DNA of 64,000 bases from Typha latifolia. Its lineage: Eukaryota > Streptophyta > Magnoliopsida > Poales > Typhaceae. The stretch lies in NCBI GenBank assembly GCA_019914945.1, contig CM034101.1, positions 18,425,188-18,489,187 on the forward strand, read 5' to 3'. Both the position numbers and the translations under genes were made by a program. The notes under the pieces were generated by a model. That model was not told the DNA's origin and made no database searches. It worked only from the letters and a program-made list of their open reading frames with translations. Below are positions 1 to 10,894 of the stretch, piece by piece (positions within the stretch are counted from its first letter, which is position 1; each line of letters opens with the position of its first letter).

Positions 1-234
1 TCTGATTTGATGACTATACATTGCCAAGCTGAACAGCCACTCAGAGCAACTACAATTAAGAGAAGTCGTGAATTAAGCCAAAAAAGGACTCTTCTCATAA
101 CCAGAGAAAACAGCGATGCTCAAGAGGAAGCAATTTACCCGAACCCATTGGGCGGTTTGGATCATATTCCTTTTGTAAAACTTGATTATATTTCTAGGAA
201 ACTCTTATTTTGTCGTTATGGACTTTTGAGCTAA
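1..234 (+). CDS. Open frame at left edge, possible 3' end of an unrecognised gene
   Basis: A frame stays open from the first base of the window to a stop at 232-234, giving about 77 residues. The residues around 45-70 (an acidic AQEEA stretch, then YPNPLGGLDHIPFVKLDYIS) read like real protein rather than a chance frame. I do not recognise the family. It could be the C-terminal exon of a gene starting left of the window, or a chance frame in a 3' untranslated region. No splice acceptor or start can be judged at the edge. Confidence 0.25.
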   Translation, partial: SDLMTIHCQAEQPLRATTIKRSRELSQKRTLLITRENSDAQEEAIYPNPLGGLDHIPFVKLDYISRKLLFCRYGLLS

Positions 235-1649
235 CGCTGCAAAAAACCAAGGCGGTCAGTTTCCTGAGGCATTCAATAGGTTTCTCTGTTGTGAACTGAT
301 TTTGGTGTATGTAACATTCAATGGTTCTTGACCTGCTCCCTGCTGCAGAGAAAACAAACAATTGTCTGATAGAAGAGCAGAGAAAAGGGATTCGCATAAA
401 TGAAAATTTCTTATTTAGGAAAGGAACAGGCCTGTATGTATCTTACTCTGGGAATCTATCTAGAACTTCACACTTGAACGAGATTCTTGTTGCTGTTATT
501 GTACTTGACACAATATCACAGATTGTTAACATCAGATGACAAAAGAATTAGGCCAATGGGTGGTGAGTGCGGTTTATGATATATAAGCGTTCTTAAGTTC
601 GAATTCAAACAACATTTATTTAATTGAGATTATTATTAAAATTTAACTTTTCACAACAACAAAAAATGACAAGAACAGTTTAAGAATTGGAACGACCCAT
701 ATCTTAAATATTTAACTAAGCTGATGGAAGAGATACTGCCCTCTGCTGGAAGTGGAGAAATAAAAAATATAAAAGCCAACCAGGTATTGTGTTATTGACC
801 ATCTGCTGTATCCCGGGAACAAGTTCATAATTCAAGCATCTTAAAAGGCTTCCAAAGAGAAAGCAATTTACATGAATTGCTTCTGTACTCAACTTCAAAA
901 CTAATACAGTACAAAACTGCCCCATTCAGCTGATTGTAATGATCATCTGATACCTCGACTGCATTAGAAAAAAATAAAGTGTCAAAGACAAATAAAGAGA
1001 ATTCTTCCGCAGCTATGATCAATCAAATAATAGATCTCAGATAAGGAAATTCTTCTTCTTCAATCATTGATTAGTATTTCTGATTTAATTCATTTCAATA
1101 AAACACATGGCATCAAGTTAGTTGTTAGTGCAGCTGTGCCAATTTCCAAAGGCTTTGCTCCTCCATTTTCTCAGTTCCCGTCTCTATGCTTTTTTGCTTT
1201 CACTTTTTTCCCCCCTTTTTGCGTCTGACACACGTCACCATACTAAAAGTGCAATAGTCCTAGAACACAAACCAGCTCAATCAAGATAATTCAGTAGGAT
1301 TCTTCACTCCCTTCTGTCCATTCCTTATTCCTTAATAATAACTTCGGATCATTTGCTTTCCTATCCACACAAAATCAGGGTGCATCTGCATCATAATTCA
1401 GCATCCCTCAAACTGCAATACTTGAAGGAGCATGACCGTTTTAAGATCTGGAGTTAATGAATCATGGTACCACATAGAGAATGTGCAGGCAGTGCATAGC
1501 CCACTTACCTAACAACAGTGCAGGACGTTAGGGACAAATTAGTTGAAAGCCTTCTATCTCGGGAGAAGTTAAAACAACCACTGCCCTACTAGCTGCCTTT
1601 TTATGCTCACAACTATCTCGACTCAAAACAAATCCCCAAATATATGTCG
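235..1649. other. Intergenic, no supported gene
   Basis: AT-rich sequence with only short overlapping frames on both strands. The right part should hold the 3' untranslated region of the minus-strand PPR gene that ends at 1650. I see no repeat or RNA gene here. Confidence 0.4.
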
Positions 1650-4115
1650 TTAATCAAATTCAGTCAACCCATCCACAAGACAAGGATCTACTGGAGTCCT
1701 GTGACCCGAAGATTTCATCTCCAAAGCCAGTTCATGGAGTATTGAGTATACTTGGTCATTCTCCCGGTGTTTCTGATCCCTAGACATGAATCTGTGCATT
1801 GCAGCCTCAACTCCAATCCAACTAGCCCCGGGATCCTTCCTCAAGCTCCTATCTCTCATCTCTTTCCTCACCTTATTAACACTATCCCAGTTGCCCTCTG
1901 AGGCATATACATTTGAAAGCAGAACATGATAGCCAGCAAGCCCTTCTTCCTTTTCCATCTGAAAGAGCCTTTCAGAGACCAACTTCACCAACTCCAGTTT
2001 CCCATGTAATTTACATGCTGCAAGCAATGATCCCCAGATTACTACAAAATTCCCATCCTCACCCAACCCTTTAACAAACTCAAATGCTTCATCCACCCTG
2101 CCAGCTCTAGCTAATAAATCTACAACACAACAATGATGCTCGGGTGTAGCAAGAATTCCAAACTTCTTCATCGATTCGTACACAATGAGACCCTCATCCA
2201 CCAACCCAGAGTAACTACATGCTGAAATGACTGCCACAAAGGTGACGGCATCCGGATTTACACCTAACTGTTGCATCGACTGGAAGAGAGACAAAGCTCT
2301 CACGCCAAGCCCGTGCTGTCCAAATCCAGACAGCATTGTGGTGTAGGTGACGGTGTTCTTTTCTGCCATACCATCAAAAACACTTTCTGCAGATAAAATA
2401 TCACCACATTTGGAATACATATCCACTAGAGCTGTACCAACAAAAAGATTAGTGTCTAGATACTGCCGAATGGCAAATCCATGGATTTGTTTACCAGCTT
2501 GTATTCCTCCAACTGGATCGCAAGCAGGGAGGAGTGATGATAAAGTCACAGAATTTGGTCCCCGTTTTCCTTCAAGCATTGCACGGAACAGTGAGATAGC
2601 CTGTTCAGGTTGTCGACTTTGTGTATATCCTGCAATCATGGCATTCCAAGTGACTTGATCTCGTATATCAGGACAATCGGCATCAAATAGTTGCCTTGCA
2701 GTCTCAATGCAATTTGATTTTGAGTACATGTCGATGAGATAACTTTCCATTCCTTCACACTTGATGCCATGCCTGATGAGATATCCATGAGTCTGTTTCC
2801 CGATTCTTAGACTGCACAGATTTGATGCTGCGGAAAGTAAGGCTGTCAATGTCACAGGATCAACAGCAAGCCCATCTTTCTGCATCTGTAAAACCAGCAT
2901 CAGGCCCTCAAAGTTCAAATCATTCTGCACAAAAGCAGTGATCATGGTATTCCAAGATACAATGTCTCTCTCAGTCATCTGATCAAATAGCTCAAAAGCA
3001 GTTTGAACGTGACCACACCTCGAATACATGACGATGAGCGCATTGCGAAGAACCAAAGGTAGCATCAAGAACTTATCTTTTATCAAATAGCCATGCAGCT
3101 GCCGACCCAGTCTGACATCCTGCAATTGCGAGACTGCTATTAGGGAGGACAAGAAAGTGACAGTGTCCGCAGCAACCACTTTGGATCCCAAAATTTCGAT
3201 AAAAAGGTATATGGCTTCAATGAATTGCCCATTCTGGACATATCCACTTATCATTGTATTCCACACCTCCGTGTTCTTCTCTTCAGCTCGATCAAACATC
3301 TTTCTAGCTGATTTCGTGTCCCCAAGATCAGAGAACATACATATCGCAGAACTCATGACAAACTGGTCATCAACATACCCTTGTCCGTGCTTAACAAGAA
3401 AACCGTAGAGAACACTAGAAAGCTTGTCACCATCCACAACGGCAGATGCAGCGGGAAATACGTTGACGAAGCTGACGGAAGTCGGCCTAATGCCTACCTC
3501 GATCATACAATTAAACAGCGCAAGCGCATCTTCCGGGCGCCGGGATCTGACATACCAGGCGATGACCGTATTCCAAGAGACAACGTTCCTTTTGGGCATT
3601 CGGTCGAACATCAAGCGGACGACGTCAGAGCAAGCTGGTTCCGCGTCAGAAGTAGCAGACGCGTACATGTTGAGGAGGGAATTATTGAGGATGCGATTCT
3701 TGGGCGGCGCCGGGGAGCGGCGGAGGATGTGACAGTGGATGGACTTGCCGAATTTAAGATGGCGGGAGTGGGCGCAGGCCTTGAGGATGGAAGAGTAGGT
3801 GTAGTGGTCCGAGGCGGAGGGGATAGGATGCTGGTGGTTCATGAGGGCGTAGAGGCGAAGGGCGTCGTCGGGGAAGGAGTTGCAGACGTAGCCAATGAGG
3901 AGTGTGTTCCAGAGGATGGTCGGGGCCGGCCGGGGTAGGGAGTCGAAGAGGCGGCGGGCGAGGTCGAGGCGGCCATCCTTGCAGAGCTGGCTCAGCCGGG
4001 AGCGGAGGACGGTGAGCTTGGGAGGAACGCCGGTAGTAGTGGGGTCTTGAGCTTGGGAAGAGCTTGGATGAGGGGCGGAGGAGAGATGGAGAAGAGGCGG
4101 AAGGAGAGATGTCAT
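1650..4115 (-). CDS. E-class PPR RNA-editing factor, AEF1/MPR25-like
   Basis: Intronless frame of 821 residues, usual for a PLS-subfamily pentatricopeptide protein. The open frame extends upstream to 4181 but has no ATG there; the first in-frame ATG is at 4115, giving an N-terminus (MTSLLPPLLHLSSAPH) rich in Ser, Leu and Pro and suited to organelle import. Long PPR arrays follow, with repeated WNTMI/WNAMI and IDMYSK motifs. The end is an E/E+ region (IWGSLLAACKLHG, YHVLLSNVYA, SRDQKH) with no DYW deaminase domain, so editing would need a partner deaminase. The order and wording closely match Arabidopsis At3g22150 (AEF1) and rice MPR25 as I remember them. AEF1 is known to promote plastid atpF editing and mitochondrial nad5 editing. 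Target assignment here is inferred from homology. Confidence 0.85.
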   Translation of the reverse strand: MTSLLPPLLHLSSAPHPSSSQAQDPTTTGVPPKLTVLRSRLSQLCKDGRLDLARRLFDSLPRPAPTILWNTLLIGYVCNSFPDDALRLYALMNHQHPIPSASDHYTYSSILKACAHSRHLKFGKSIHCHILRRSPAPPKNRILNNSLLNMYASATSDAEPACSDVVRLMFDRMPKRNVVSWNTVIAWYVRSRRPEDALALFNCMIEVGIRPTSVSFVNVFPAASAVVDGDKLSSVLYGFLVKHGQGYVDDQFVMSSAICMFSDLGDTKSARKMFDRAEEKNTEVWNTMISGYVQNGQFIEAIYLFIEILGSKVVAADTVTFLSSLIAVSQLQDVRLGRQLHGYLIKDKFLMLPLVLRNALIVMYSRCGHVQTAFELFDQMTERDIVSWNTMITAFVQNDLNFEGLMLVLQMQKDGLAVDPVTLTALLSAASNLCSLRIGKQTHGYLIRHGIKCEGMESYLIDMYSKSNCIETARQLFDADCPDIRDQVTWNAMIAGYTQSRQPEQAISLFRAMLEGKRGPNSVTLSSLLPACDPVGGIQAGKQIHGFAIRQYLDTNLFVGTALVDMYSKCGDILSAESVFDGMAEKNTVTYTTMLSGFGQHGLGVRALSLFQSMQQLGVNPDAVTFVAVISACSYSGLVDEGLIVYESMKKFGILATPEHHCCVVDLLARAGRVDEAFEFVKGLGEDGNFVVIWGSLLAACKLHGKLELVKLVSERLFQMEKEEGLAGYHVLLSNVYASEGNWDSVNKVRKEMRDRSLRKDPGASWIGVEAAMHRFMSRDQKHRENDQVYSILHELALEMKSSGHRTPVDPCLVDGLTEFD

Positions 4116-4181
4116 AGCTTGGCTGTGCCAATAGTACTTCCTCCATCTCTTTCTTTCGTTTGTTCTCCCTTTTATTGCCAA

Positions 4182-5256
4182 AGGAAGAGGTCCAAGTGGT
4201 GTGGTAGCATCACCACAAGTCCTGAGAGTGTGATAATGGTAAATATTTCACCAAAGTAACAGGCTGGAATTAACTCGTTGACGAATGAGTAAAAACTGAG
4301 TTTTTGACCAAACTGTTACAAATTATTTTTATCGAAATAGATTACTCTCAAATTTATTATCAAATAGAGTTTTATTCACTGTAGTCCTAATAAAAATACT
4401 AAACTAATTAGACAAAGACGCTGACAACTCAATATTTTTGTCAGGTCCTATTTGAATTAATAAGTATTCTGTATATATAAATTTTTTTTAACTAAGTTTT
4501 TCAGTAATTAAGATAAAAAAATATCTGATAATAACAACACTGGACTGATCAGCGTTTTTTTTAGAAATACAATTGAATCTCATTTGATCAATAAATCAGT
4601 CTTTTTATTTAAAAAAAAAGAGTTTAATTTGGTAAAAAAAAATTCGTAAAAACTTTGCTGCACAATAGCCAAGGAAAGTACGAAACAAGGTTATTTAAAA
4701 GGGGAAAAAAGCTCTTCGCATCTGTTGCCTATAGCACTTACAAAGGCCTCACATTTACATGGTAGTGTGTGTAATCCTCCATCTCACAACAGAGTGAGTG
4801 AGATCTGTCTGGGTATGCTTGCAAAGAAAAGAAACGCAGTTCTTAACAAGTAACACTAACAAAGGAACGCTGGAAGCTTTGGTTCGTGAAAAGAAGAGAA
4901 TCCGCAGGTCCCTTTGAAGTTAATTTGACATATGGAATATCACAAACCATTCAGTTTCATAGGTGCGAACAGAAGTGGCAAGATTAAGAGATAAATAAAT
5001 ATTAAAACAGGCCAAGATTAAGAGATAAATAAATATTAAAACAGGCCGGGACCAGACCTACCCGTTACACCTTCCATCCAACAAATATAGCAGTTTGTGT
5101 GGAGATTTCGATATTAAGATCCTTATTAGGTTCCTTTGGAGTATGGATAGCTTATTGCCACTAGTTTGAAATATGCAGATTTAAGTACAAATTCATTAAT
5201 TCAATGTGCCTATAATTGGATTAAGAAGATACCAGGGAATCTCTTTCAACCGTTTA
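4182..5256. other. AT-rich intergenic, upstream of the PPR gene
   Basis: Promoter-side sequence of the PPR gene, strongly AT-rich at 4300-4660. Apart from the 34-bp tandem duplication at 4979-5046 nothing coding or structured is seen. Confidence 0.4.
4979..5046. repeat. 34-bp tandem duplication, two copies
   Basis: A unit beginning caagattaagagataaata occurs twice head to tail (from 4979 and from 5013) with no difference that I can see. It lies just left of the LTR-like block. Confidence 0.85.
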
Positions 5257-5405
5257 TGTAACAACCTATCCTAAAAAGAAAAAAAAAATTGCATGGCACG
5301 ACGTGACCGGCCACAATATGGTTGGCCTTGTGCCATGCTGCTGGTGGGCCCGCGACGCCGCAGCCGCAACGTCCCCACCACCTCTTTCTCTCCCCCTTTA
5401 TATTC

Positions 5406-5436
<31 letters not shown>

Positions 5437-8229
5437 TCTTTCTCTCTCTCCCGCTGTTACCATCGTCGAACCGCTGTTGCCGCCATCGCCACGGTGGCCA
5501 AGGTGAACATCTTTTCCTCTCTCTCGGGTTCACCAAAACTGAGCCGCCAGTAAGAGGTCGGCCGCTGGCTAGCCAGCAGCGGCCGAGTCCCCTCCCTGTC
5601 GACCCGGTCCCCTCCTCTTCTCCTCTTCTCTTCTTTTCTGAGCTTTTTCTTCTGTTTCTGCAATAGTGCTGGGCTCAGCCAGTGCTGGGCCGAGCCTAGC
5701 ATTGGTGTCATTGCTTTTATTATTTATTTTATTTTATGTTTGTTTATTTATTTAGCTAGGTATTGCCTTTTTTTTATTAATGCAAATAAATTATTTAGAC
5801 ATTAATTATGTTCATAATAATATATATTCTCCGCATGATAATTTTTAATTATAATTAATGATTAATTAGGTTATAACTATTACGTATAAATATAGATAAT
5901 ACTTTTATTTATTTATTTATTTATATTAGATTTATGTACTCATATTCATAGTATATGCATTTTAAGTAATTTTAACAATTTATTGTATACTATTGTATGT
6001 AGAATAAGATACTAGTCTTATTTATTTATTTATTTATTTATTATTGTGCATAATTAAGTAAATACTATATAATTTCTGATTAATCAAGATAGAGTAAGAA
6101 TTATAAAATTTATTATAAAATAGATCTTATCTATACTTATATCTTATTTATAATTATTTAGCTTTTACTTTATAATTATATATTTATAATATTTTTAAAT
6201 AAAAAGAAACAAACCTTTCAACTTATGTTATAACTAGTATTTTATGATAATAGTATAATTATAGTGTTTTAATCGTATCTATAATATAGATCAAGTTATG
6301 TAATCATAAATAAAAAGATGTGCTTCTAAACCTAATAAGCATTTATATTTTACTTGAATTAATGCTAATTAGATAAACGACTAACTTCATGCTACTTAAA
6401 TGTTTTCAGATCTCGAACCCCCTTCTTTGAGACCCCGTAGACCTTGCTAGTGATGAGTTGTCACTCGATTGATTGGCGGATATGAGGGATACGTGGTTTG
6501 CGTCTTCTGATCAAGAGTGAGTAGTCTTATCCCCTAGACGTCTTTCTCAAATTAGGTTACATTATATATTATATACATGCATATTTTGGCCTCCAACATA
6601 ATTATATAACTTTATCTAGAGATGATTACAGACGAGCATCTTTTATCATGTATGTAATTATGCTGATCTTGGATATGAGTATGCTGATGATATATAGAGA
6701 TGATTAGAGAGGATTATACTGTTATAATTTTATGTCTAGTTAATTTGTAGCATGACTATGCATGTGATAGATTAGCATGGGTATGCATGTATTGACTATA
6801 TTGTTGGAGACTACATCACATCATTTTCTTTTGATTCCTGTCCACCTAAATTTTTGTTATGCATTGACTTGTTATCGTACTAGATATATGCATATAATCT
6901 GTTATTTAGAAGGTAAGCATAAAATTTGATTTATAGGATAGTTGATAGAAAGTGTGAGATACCCGAGTGGGCGCGAGGGTTAGGGCGTGCCTAGAGTTGA
7001 TTGATCACTCGACATAATCGCGATCCTATTGGCCTTACATCCGAGGTTGTTAGTCTGTATGCGCAGCAGACATTCGGACGCATGCCGTTCACCAAGACAT
7101 ATGTGGCGAGTTATCCTCACGAGGGTTCTATCAGCTAAGAGGGTGCCCGGTCTGGATGAATGTTGATACCCTAGTAGGTGGCGGGGTATGATTATATTTG
7201 AGATACTCTTTACGGGTGACGGAGTATGCTCTGAGCCTTCGGACATGATGTTGAGACTGGGTACCGGGTGTTGGCTGTGCACAGTAGTCTAGTATGATGA
7301 TGACATATAGAGCTAATATTGATAACTGAAATGTTGAGAAATACATATGATTTTATTATCATCTGATTACCTGATTATCAAGTTGTCAATATACATTATA
7401 TATGGTTGCATTTGATATCATAGCATGGTCATGGTCGGCATGTATCGTGTGTCATAATTGAGAGAGAGTTATGATGATAGTATAACATAGAGATTTGTTT
7501 ATTCATTATCGATGATTATATATTTTTATTAGTTATGACATGTTATCTATTTTTTATTTATATATTATTGAGAATACATTCATATACTCATTAATGACAT
7601 GATACTCTTTTTGATTCATATTATCCAGTACATGATTTACTCTCTGTTTGACATCACTGATTCGGGATAAGATCTATTCACTGAGTCTTTTACTCATGAC
7701 TCTCTTTATTTCTTTTCTAACCCTCTCAGATATGTGGTATGTGATAGTGACTTGAGATATCCTGAGAAGATATTTTAGATTGATGAGGTGAGTTATAGGT
7801 GCGAGACGGTATAGATGATAGTTTGGATAAAAATTGAGTTGTATAGTTGTTTGTTATATTTGTAGTTTATTATATCAGACGATGATTTGTATAGTACATA
7901 TCAGATTATAGTATACTCGTGTATCAGTTGTTTAGTTGTATCTTGATGGTTTATCATGACCTGTGTGGGTCTTGCCAGATTATGCAGTGGTCTAGTATAT
8001 AATATTGTGGACTTGGATATTCATATGTAACAGGTTTATTTGACTGATAATATGATTTATTTGGTGTTGGATTATGTGAGCGTGAATATTTTAGCAGATA
8101 TTATTTGATAATGTCATAATTATATGTGCACAGGAGTGTATCTGTGCATGACGGGCCCCGCCCGACCTGTCGTGCATGCCATGTGGGTGCCTAGGCGTGC
8201 ACGTGCCCGTGCCGGACGGGGGCATTACA
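5257..8229 (+). mobile_element. Probable solo LTR, Ty3/gypsy (Tekay/Del-like)
   Basis: The block starts TGTAACAACC at 5257 and ends GGGGGCATTACA at 8229, so it has the TG...CA ends of an LTR. The flanking 5-mers are gttta (5252-5256) and attta (8230-8234), a 4/5 match that may be a decayed target-site duplication. At about 2.97 kb it fits the long LTRs of Tekay/Del chromoviruses in monocots. No gag, protease, reverse transcriptase or integrase frame is present inside or beside it, and I see no second copy, hence solo. A CT-rich tract lies at 5400-5455, very AT-rich sequence at 5700-6400 and a GC-rich tail at 8140-8225. Orientation is a guess from the TGTAAC start. An unrelated intergenic block with coincidental ends is possible. 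Confidence 0.5.
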
Positions 8230-8574
8230 ATTTATCTATGTATGTTTGATGAAATTCATGATTGCAAGGCAATGCTCCCGTGCAATCTCCATACTCGACA
8301 AGACATATATAGCATCTGTTAGTAATAAGTCAAAAAAAAAAATTCTAAGATCCATGCTGCTTTTATACAACTAACTGATAAAACGAATCAACATAACAGA
8401 CTATAAAGAAAGTTTTAGTTTAAAAAAAAAATCTAGATTATTAAAGGAAAAATAAAAAGGCTCTGTTGTACCAAAATGTGTCAGTCATTGCACACACACA
8501 AAAAAAGAAGTTAAATGTGAAAGTTGTACAAAATTGAAAATCAGACATCTGAACTCTGAAGCACAATATAAAGG
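8230..8574. other. Short AT-rich spacer
   Basis: Follows the LTR-like block and contains several A-runs. No gene or repeat is supported. Confidence 0.4.
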
Positions 8575-9994
8575 TTAGAGATGAAAACATCTAGCTTCCT
8601 GTGATAATGTCATGCTTAATTGCAATGCACCAACATGGTTCACCACAGACAACAGAGGACCTAATTTCTTTATTGTTTGCTTTCCATCAGACAAATTTCT
8701 GGCATGAAGCAGCATGATTAATGCTGTGGAGTTTGAGATTGCAATCACCCTTGTCAAATGAATATATACAGAAATAAACTTAACTTCTTTCACAAGTAAT
8801 TTATAACCATGAAAATCATAGAATAAGTTCTTTCTGAGGATTTCTAAGTACCTTAAAAAGTGCTTCTGCCAACAAAAACTATTCTTGATATGCTAGCCCA
8901 CGTTTCATCATCAGAATTGCCAAGTCAGCTACTTGCTCTGCCTATTCGATGTTGTCCAGACAAGATGCACAATCTGATCTGTCGTGACCTGATAAGTTAC
9001 CCTTAATTGATGGCATGAATAAGTAGAAATGGCAAATCTAATTTACACTACCTGAGATCTGATCCTTCTCCTCTTTTCAAGAAATGTTGATCAATGTTCC
9101 AGTAAATCATGATTTCTGGCTCCTGTCAGCTGCAGAGTTTCTGAGGCATGATAATTGCTGTTATCCACAGAGCTAGCAATAGGAAAGGGGTTGTTGCCAG
9201 AAGAAACTGGTAGCAATTCAATGTTCCTGTTGGAAGAAAATGCAGATCTTATTGCGCTATCTAAGACTTGTCTTCCATTGTCCAGGCGGCTAGATTCTGT
9301 AGGCCTATCACTATCATCAAGAAGTTGAGAAGCTAATAATCCCTCACTCAGGGAATGTAGCCCTTCTGAGAACAACCCTATCACGCAGCCGTCCAACACT
9401 ACGTTCCGAATGTGAATATCGAGAATTTGTAGTGATCTCTCTCATTATTCCTGAGCGCATCTGGAGAAATAGTAGTTCCCACATTAGGGTCTTGTGTATT
9501 ATTTCTATTGAAGGAACGGCTAACATTTTCATGAACATTGTTACCTCCATCACAATATAGAACAGGGAAGGTGACTGAGAAGAGAGACTTGGTCCCTGGT
9601 GACCGCAATCAAGCACCTCCGTTTAACCTGAAACTAGTATAATCAGGGTTAAAACCAATACCAGATAGTTGCCGGCCTGTGAAATTCTTCGACCTGCTAA
9701 TAACAGCTGTGGTAGCAGAGCAGCTGAATTATCTTGTGATATTACTATCTCGGTTTTCTCTACTTTGTTCACAATCTTCAGAAATCAACATTGGAAGCCC
9801 ACTTCATTCAGGCCCGTGTTTTTGACAACCTTCGTAATTCCCTCTAATGGATGTATCATCAGCTTCAGTCGTAGCAGCGACAGGACAGGACCACTCCTTG
9901 CCTTCCCATGCATTAACTTCTTTCTTCTGAAATAGGGTAAAAAAATTCGCTCACGTAAACACCTCAGAGAACTTTTGGTCAATTCACTTGCCAT
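8575..9994 (-). pseudogene. Decayed coding remnant, family not recognised
   Basis: Read on the minus strand, several stretches look protein-like but are split by stops and frame changes. They include a GKEWSCPVAATTEAD stretch near 9880, an NNVHENVSRSFNRNNTQDPN stretch near 9500, a DDSDRPTESSRLDNGRQVLD stretch near 9300, and AEQVADLAILMMKRGLAY near 8910 that soon meets an in-frame TAG, then LLAEALFK before a GTACTT donor-like site. The last open piece ends at 8575. This pattern suggests a former multi-exon gene, or a gene whose exons I have not joined properly. I cannot name the family. A promoter-like stretch with TA and GA tracts at 10456-10505 and a possible ATG exon near 10595 may be its old 5' end. 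Confidence 0.3.
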
Positions 9995-10455
9995 TTACTG
10001 TTGATTCACCAATCAGCAGGAGGCAACACTTAGAAGCAAGTGGTTGCAAATGAATTTATGAGAAGTTTATTCCGTCACTAGTTCCTAGATTCTGATTTAC
10101 GATAAAAGCAAGAATTTAACTGTGGTGTGGCTGCAACTAATCAAAATCACTATTTGCAGATGGGTTCCAAGGTAAACCGCATAACAATACTGAGTTGGTT
10201 CGATCATAAGAAGAAAAGAAGAAAAGGATAAATTATCAAACAGAACGCGACAAACTCAGCAAATCGTCAAGAGAACAGCGATGGCAGAAGAGGGCATAGT
10301 GTTATTTCCTTGAGGGAATACATACTGACCTTAGCTTGTTCTGTGACAAAATAAATTAACACAAACAGGAAGGAGAAGATTAAGCAAAGCTACCGACTTC
10401 TTCTACATGTTCACTTGCAACAAAATCCAACACTTTCACGAACAATCGAAAAGGA

Positions 10456-10505
10456 TATATATATATATATATATTCTCAGAGAGAGAGAGAGGGAGAGAG
10501 AGTGC
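10456..10505. repeat. (TA)n then (GA)n tracts
   Basis: Adjacent TA and GA dinucleotide runs, typical of plant promoter or leader regions. They may mark the 5' side of the decayed minus-strand gene. Confidence 0.8.
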
Positions 10506-10802
10506 TCACATTCTCATCCGAAAGAGTCGATGGGAAGCCAAAGCAGGAAGAGGTGAAGAAGAGTCTCGAACCCTTCGCTCCTGCCTTCCAAGCGCCATCC
10601 GTCGCAGCTGCCGCCGAGTAGTTCTTGCTGCTTCCGGTTCCCATCACTTCCACCTCCTCTCACTCTCCCCCAATCGCGATTCTACTACCTACCAATGCCG
10701 CTCCAATCCCCCGACCTAATCTGCAATGCGAGGCCTCCCGAACTCTAGAAGAGTTCAATCCACGAATAGAAGGAAATCGTTTACAATCTGTCTGCTTCCT
10801 CT

Positions 10803-10867
10803 GTGTGTGTGTGTGTGTGCGCGTGTGTGCGTGTGCGTGCGTGCGTGCGTGCGTGTGTGTGTGTGTG
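10803..10867. repeat. (GT)n / TGCG compound microsatellite
   Basis: About 65 bp of alternating GT, GC and TGCG units. It gives long spurious frames of alternating C/V or T/H residues on both strands. It lies just left of the long inverted repeat. Confidence 0.9.
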
Positions 10868-10894
10868 AAAACAGACCCTATATATATAGGCAAA

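Noticed and set aside
3381..3938. Plus-strand frame of 185 codons inside the PPR gene
   Set aside because: It is antisense to the PPR coding sequence, with Arg/Gly/Val-rich composition expected of a shadow frame.
5293..5711. Overlapping frames in the CT-rich block
   Set aside because: They are made of Ser/Leu or Glu/Arg runs from the CT tract inside the LTR-like block.
6980..7346. Minus-strand frames in the LTR-like block
   Set aside because: No retroelement or other domain; short frames expected by chance in a non-coding LTR.
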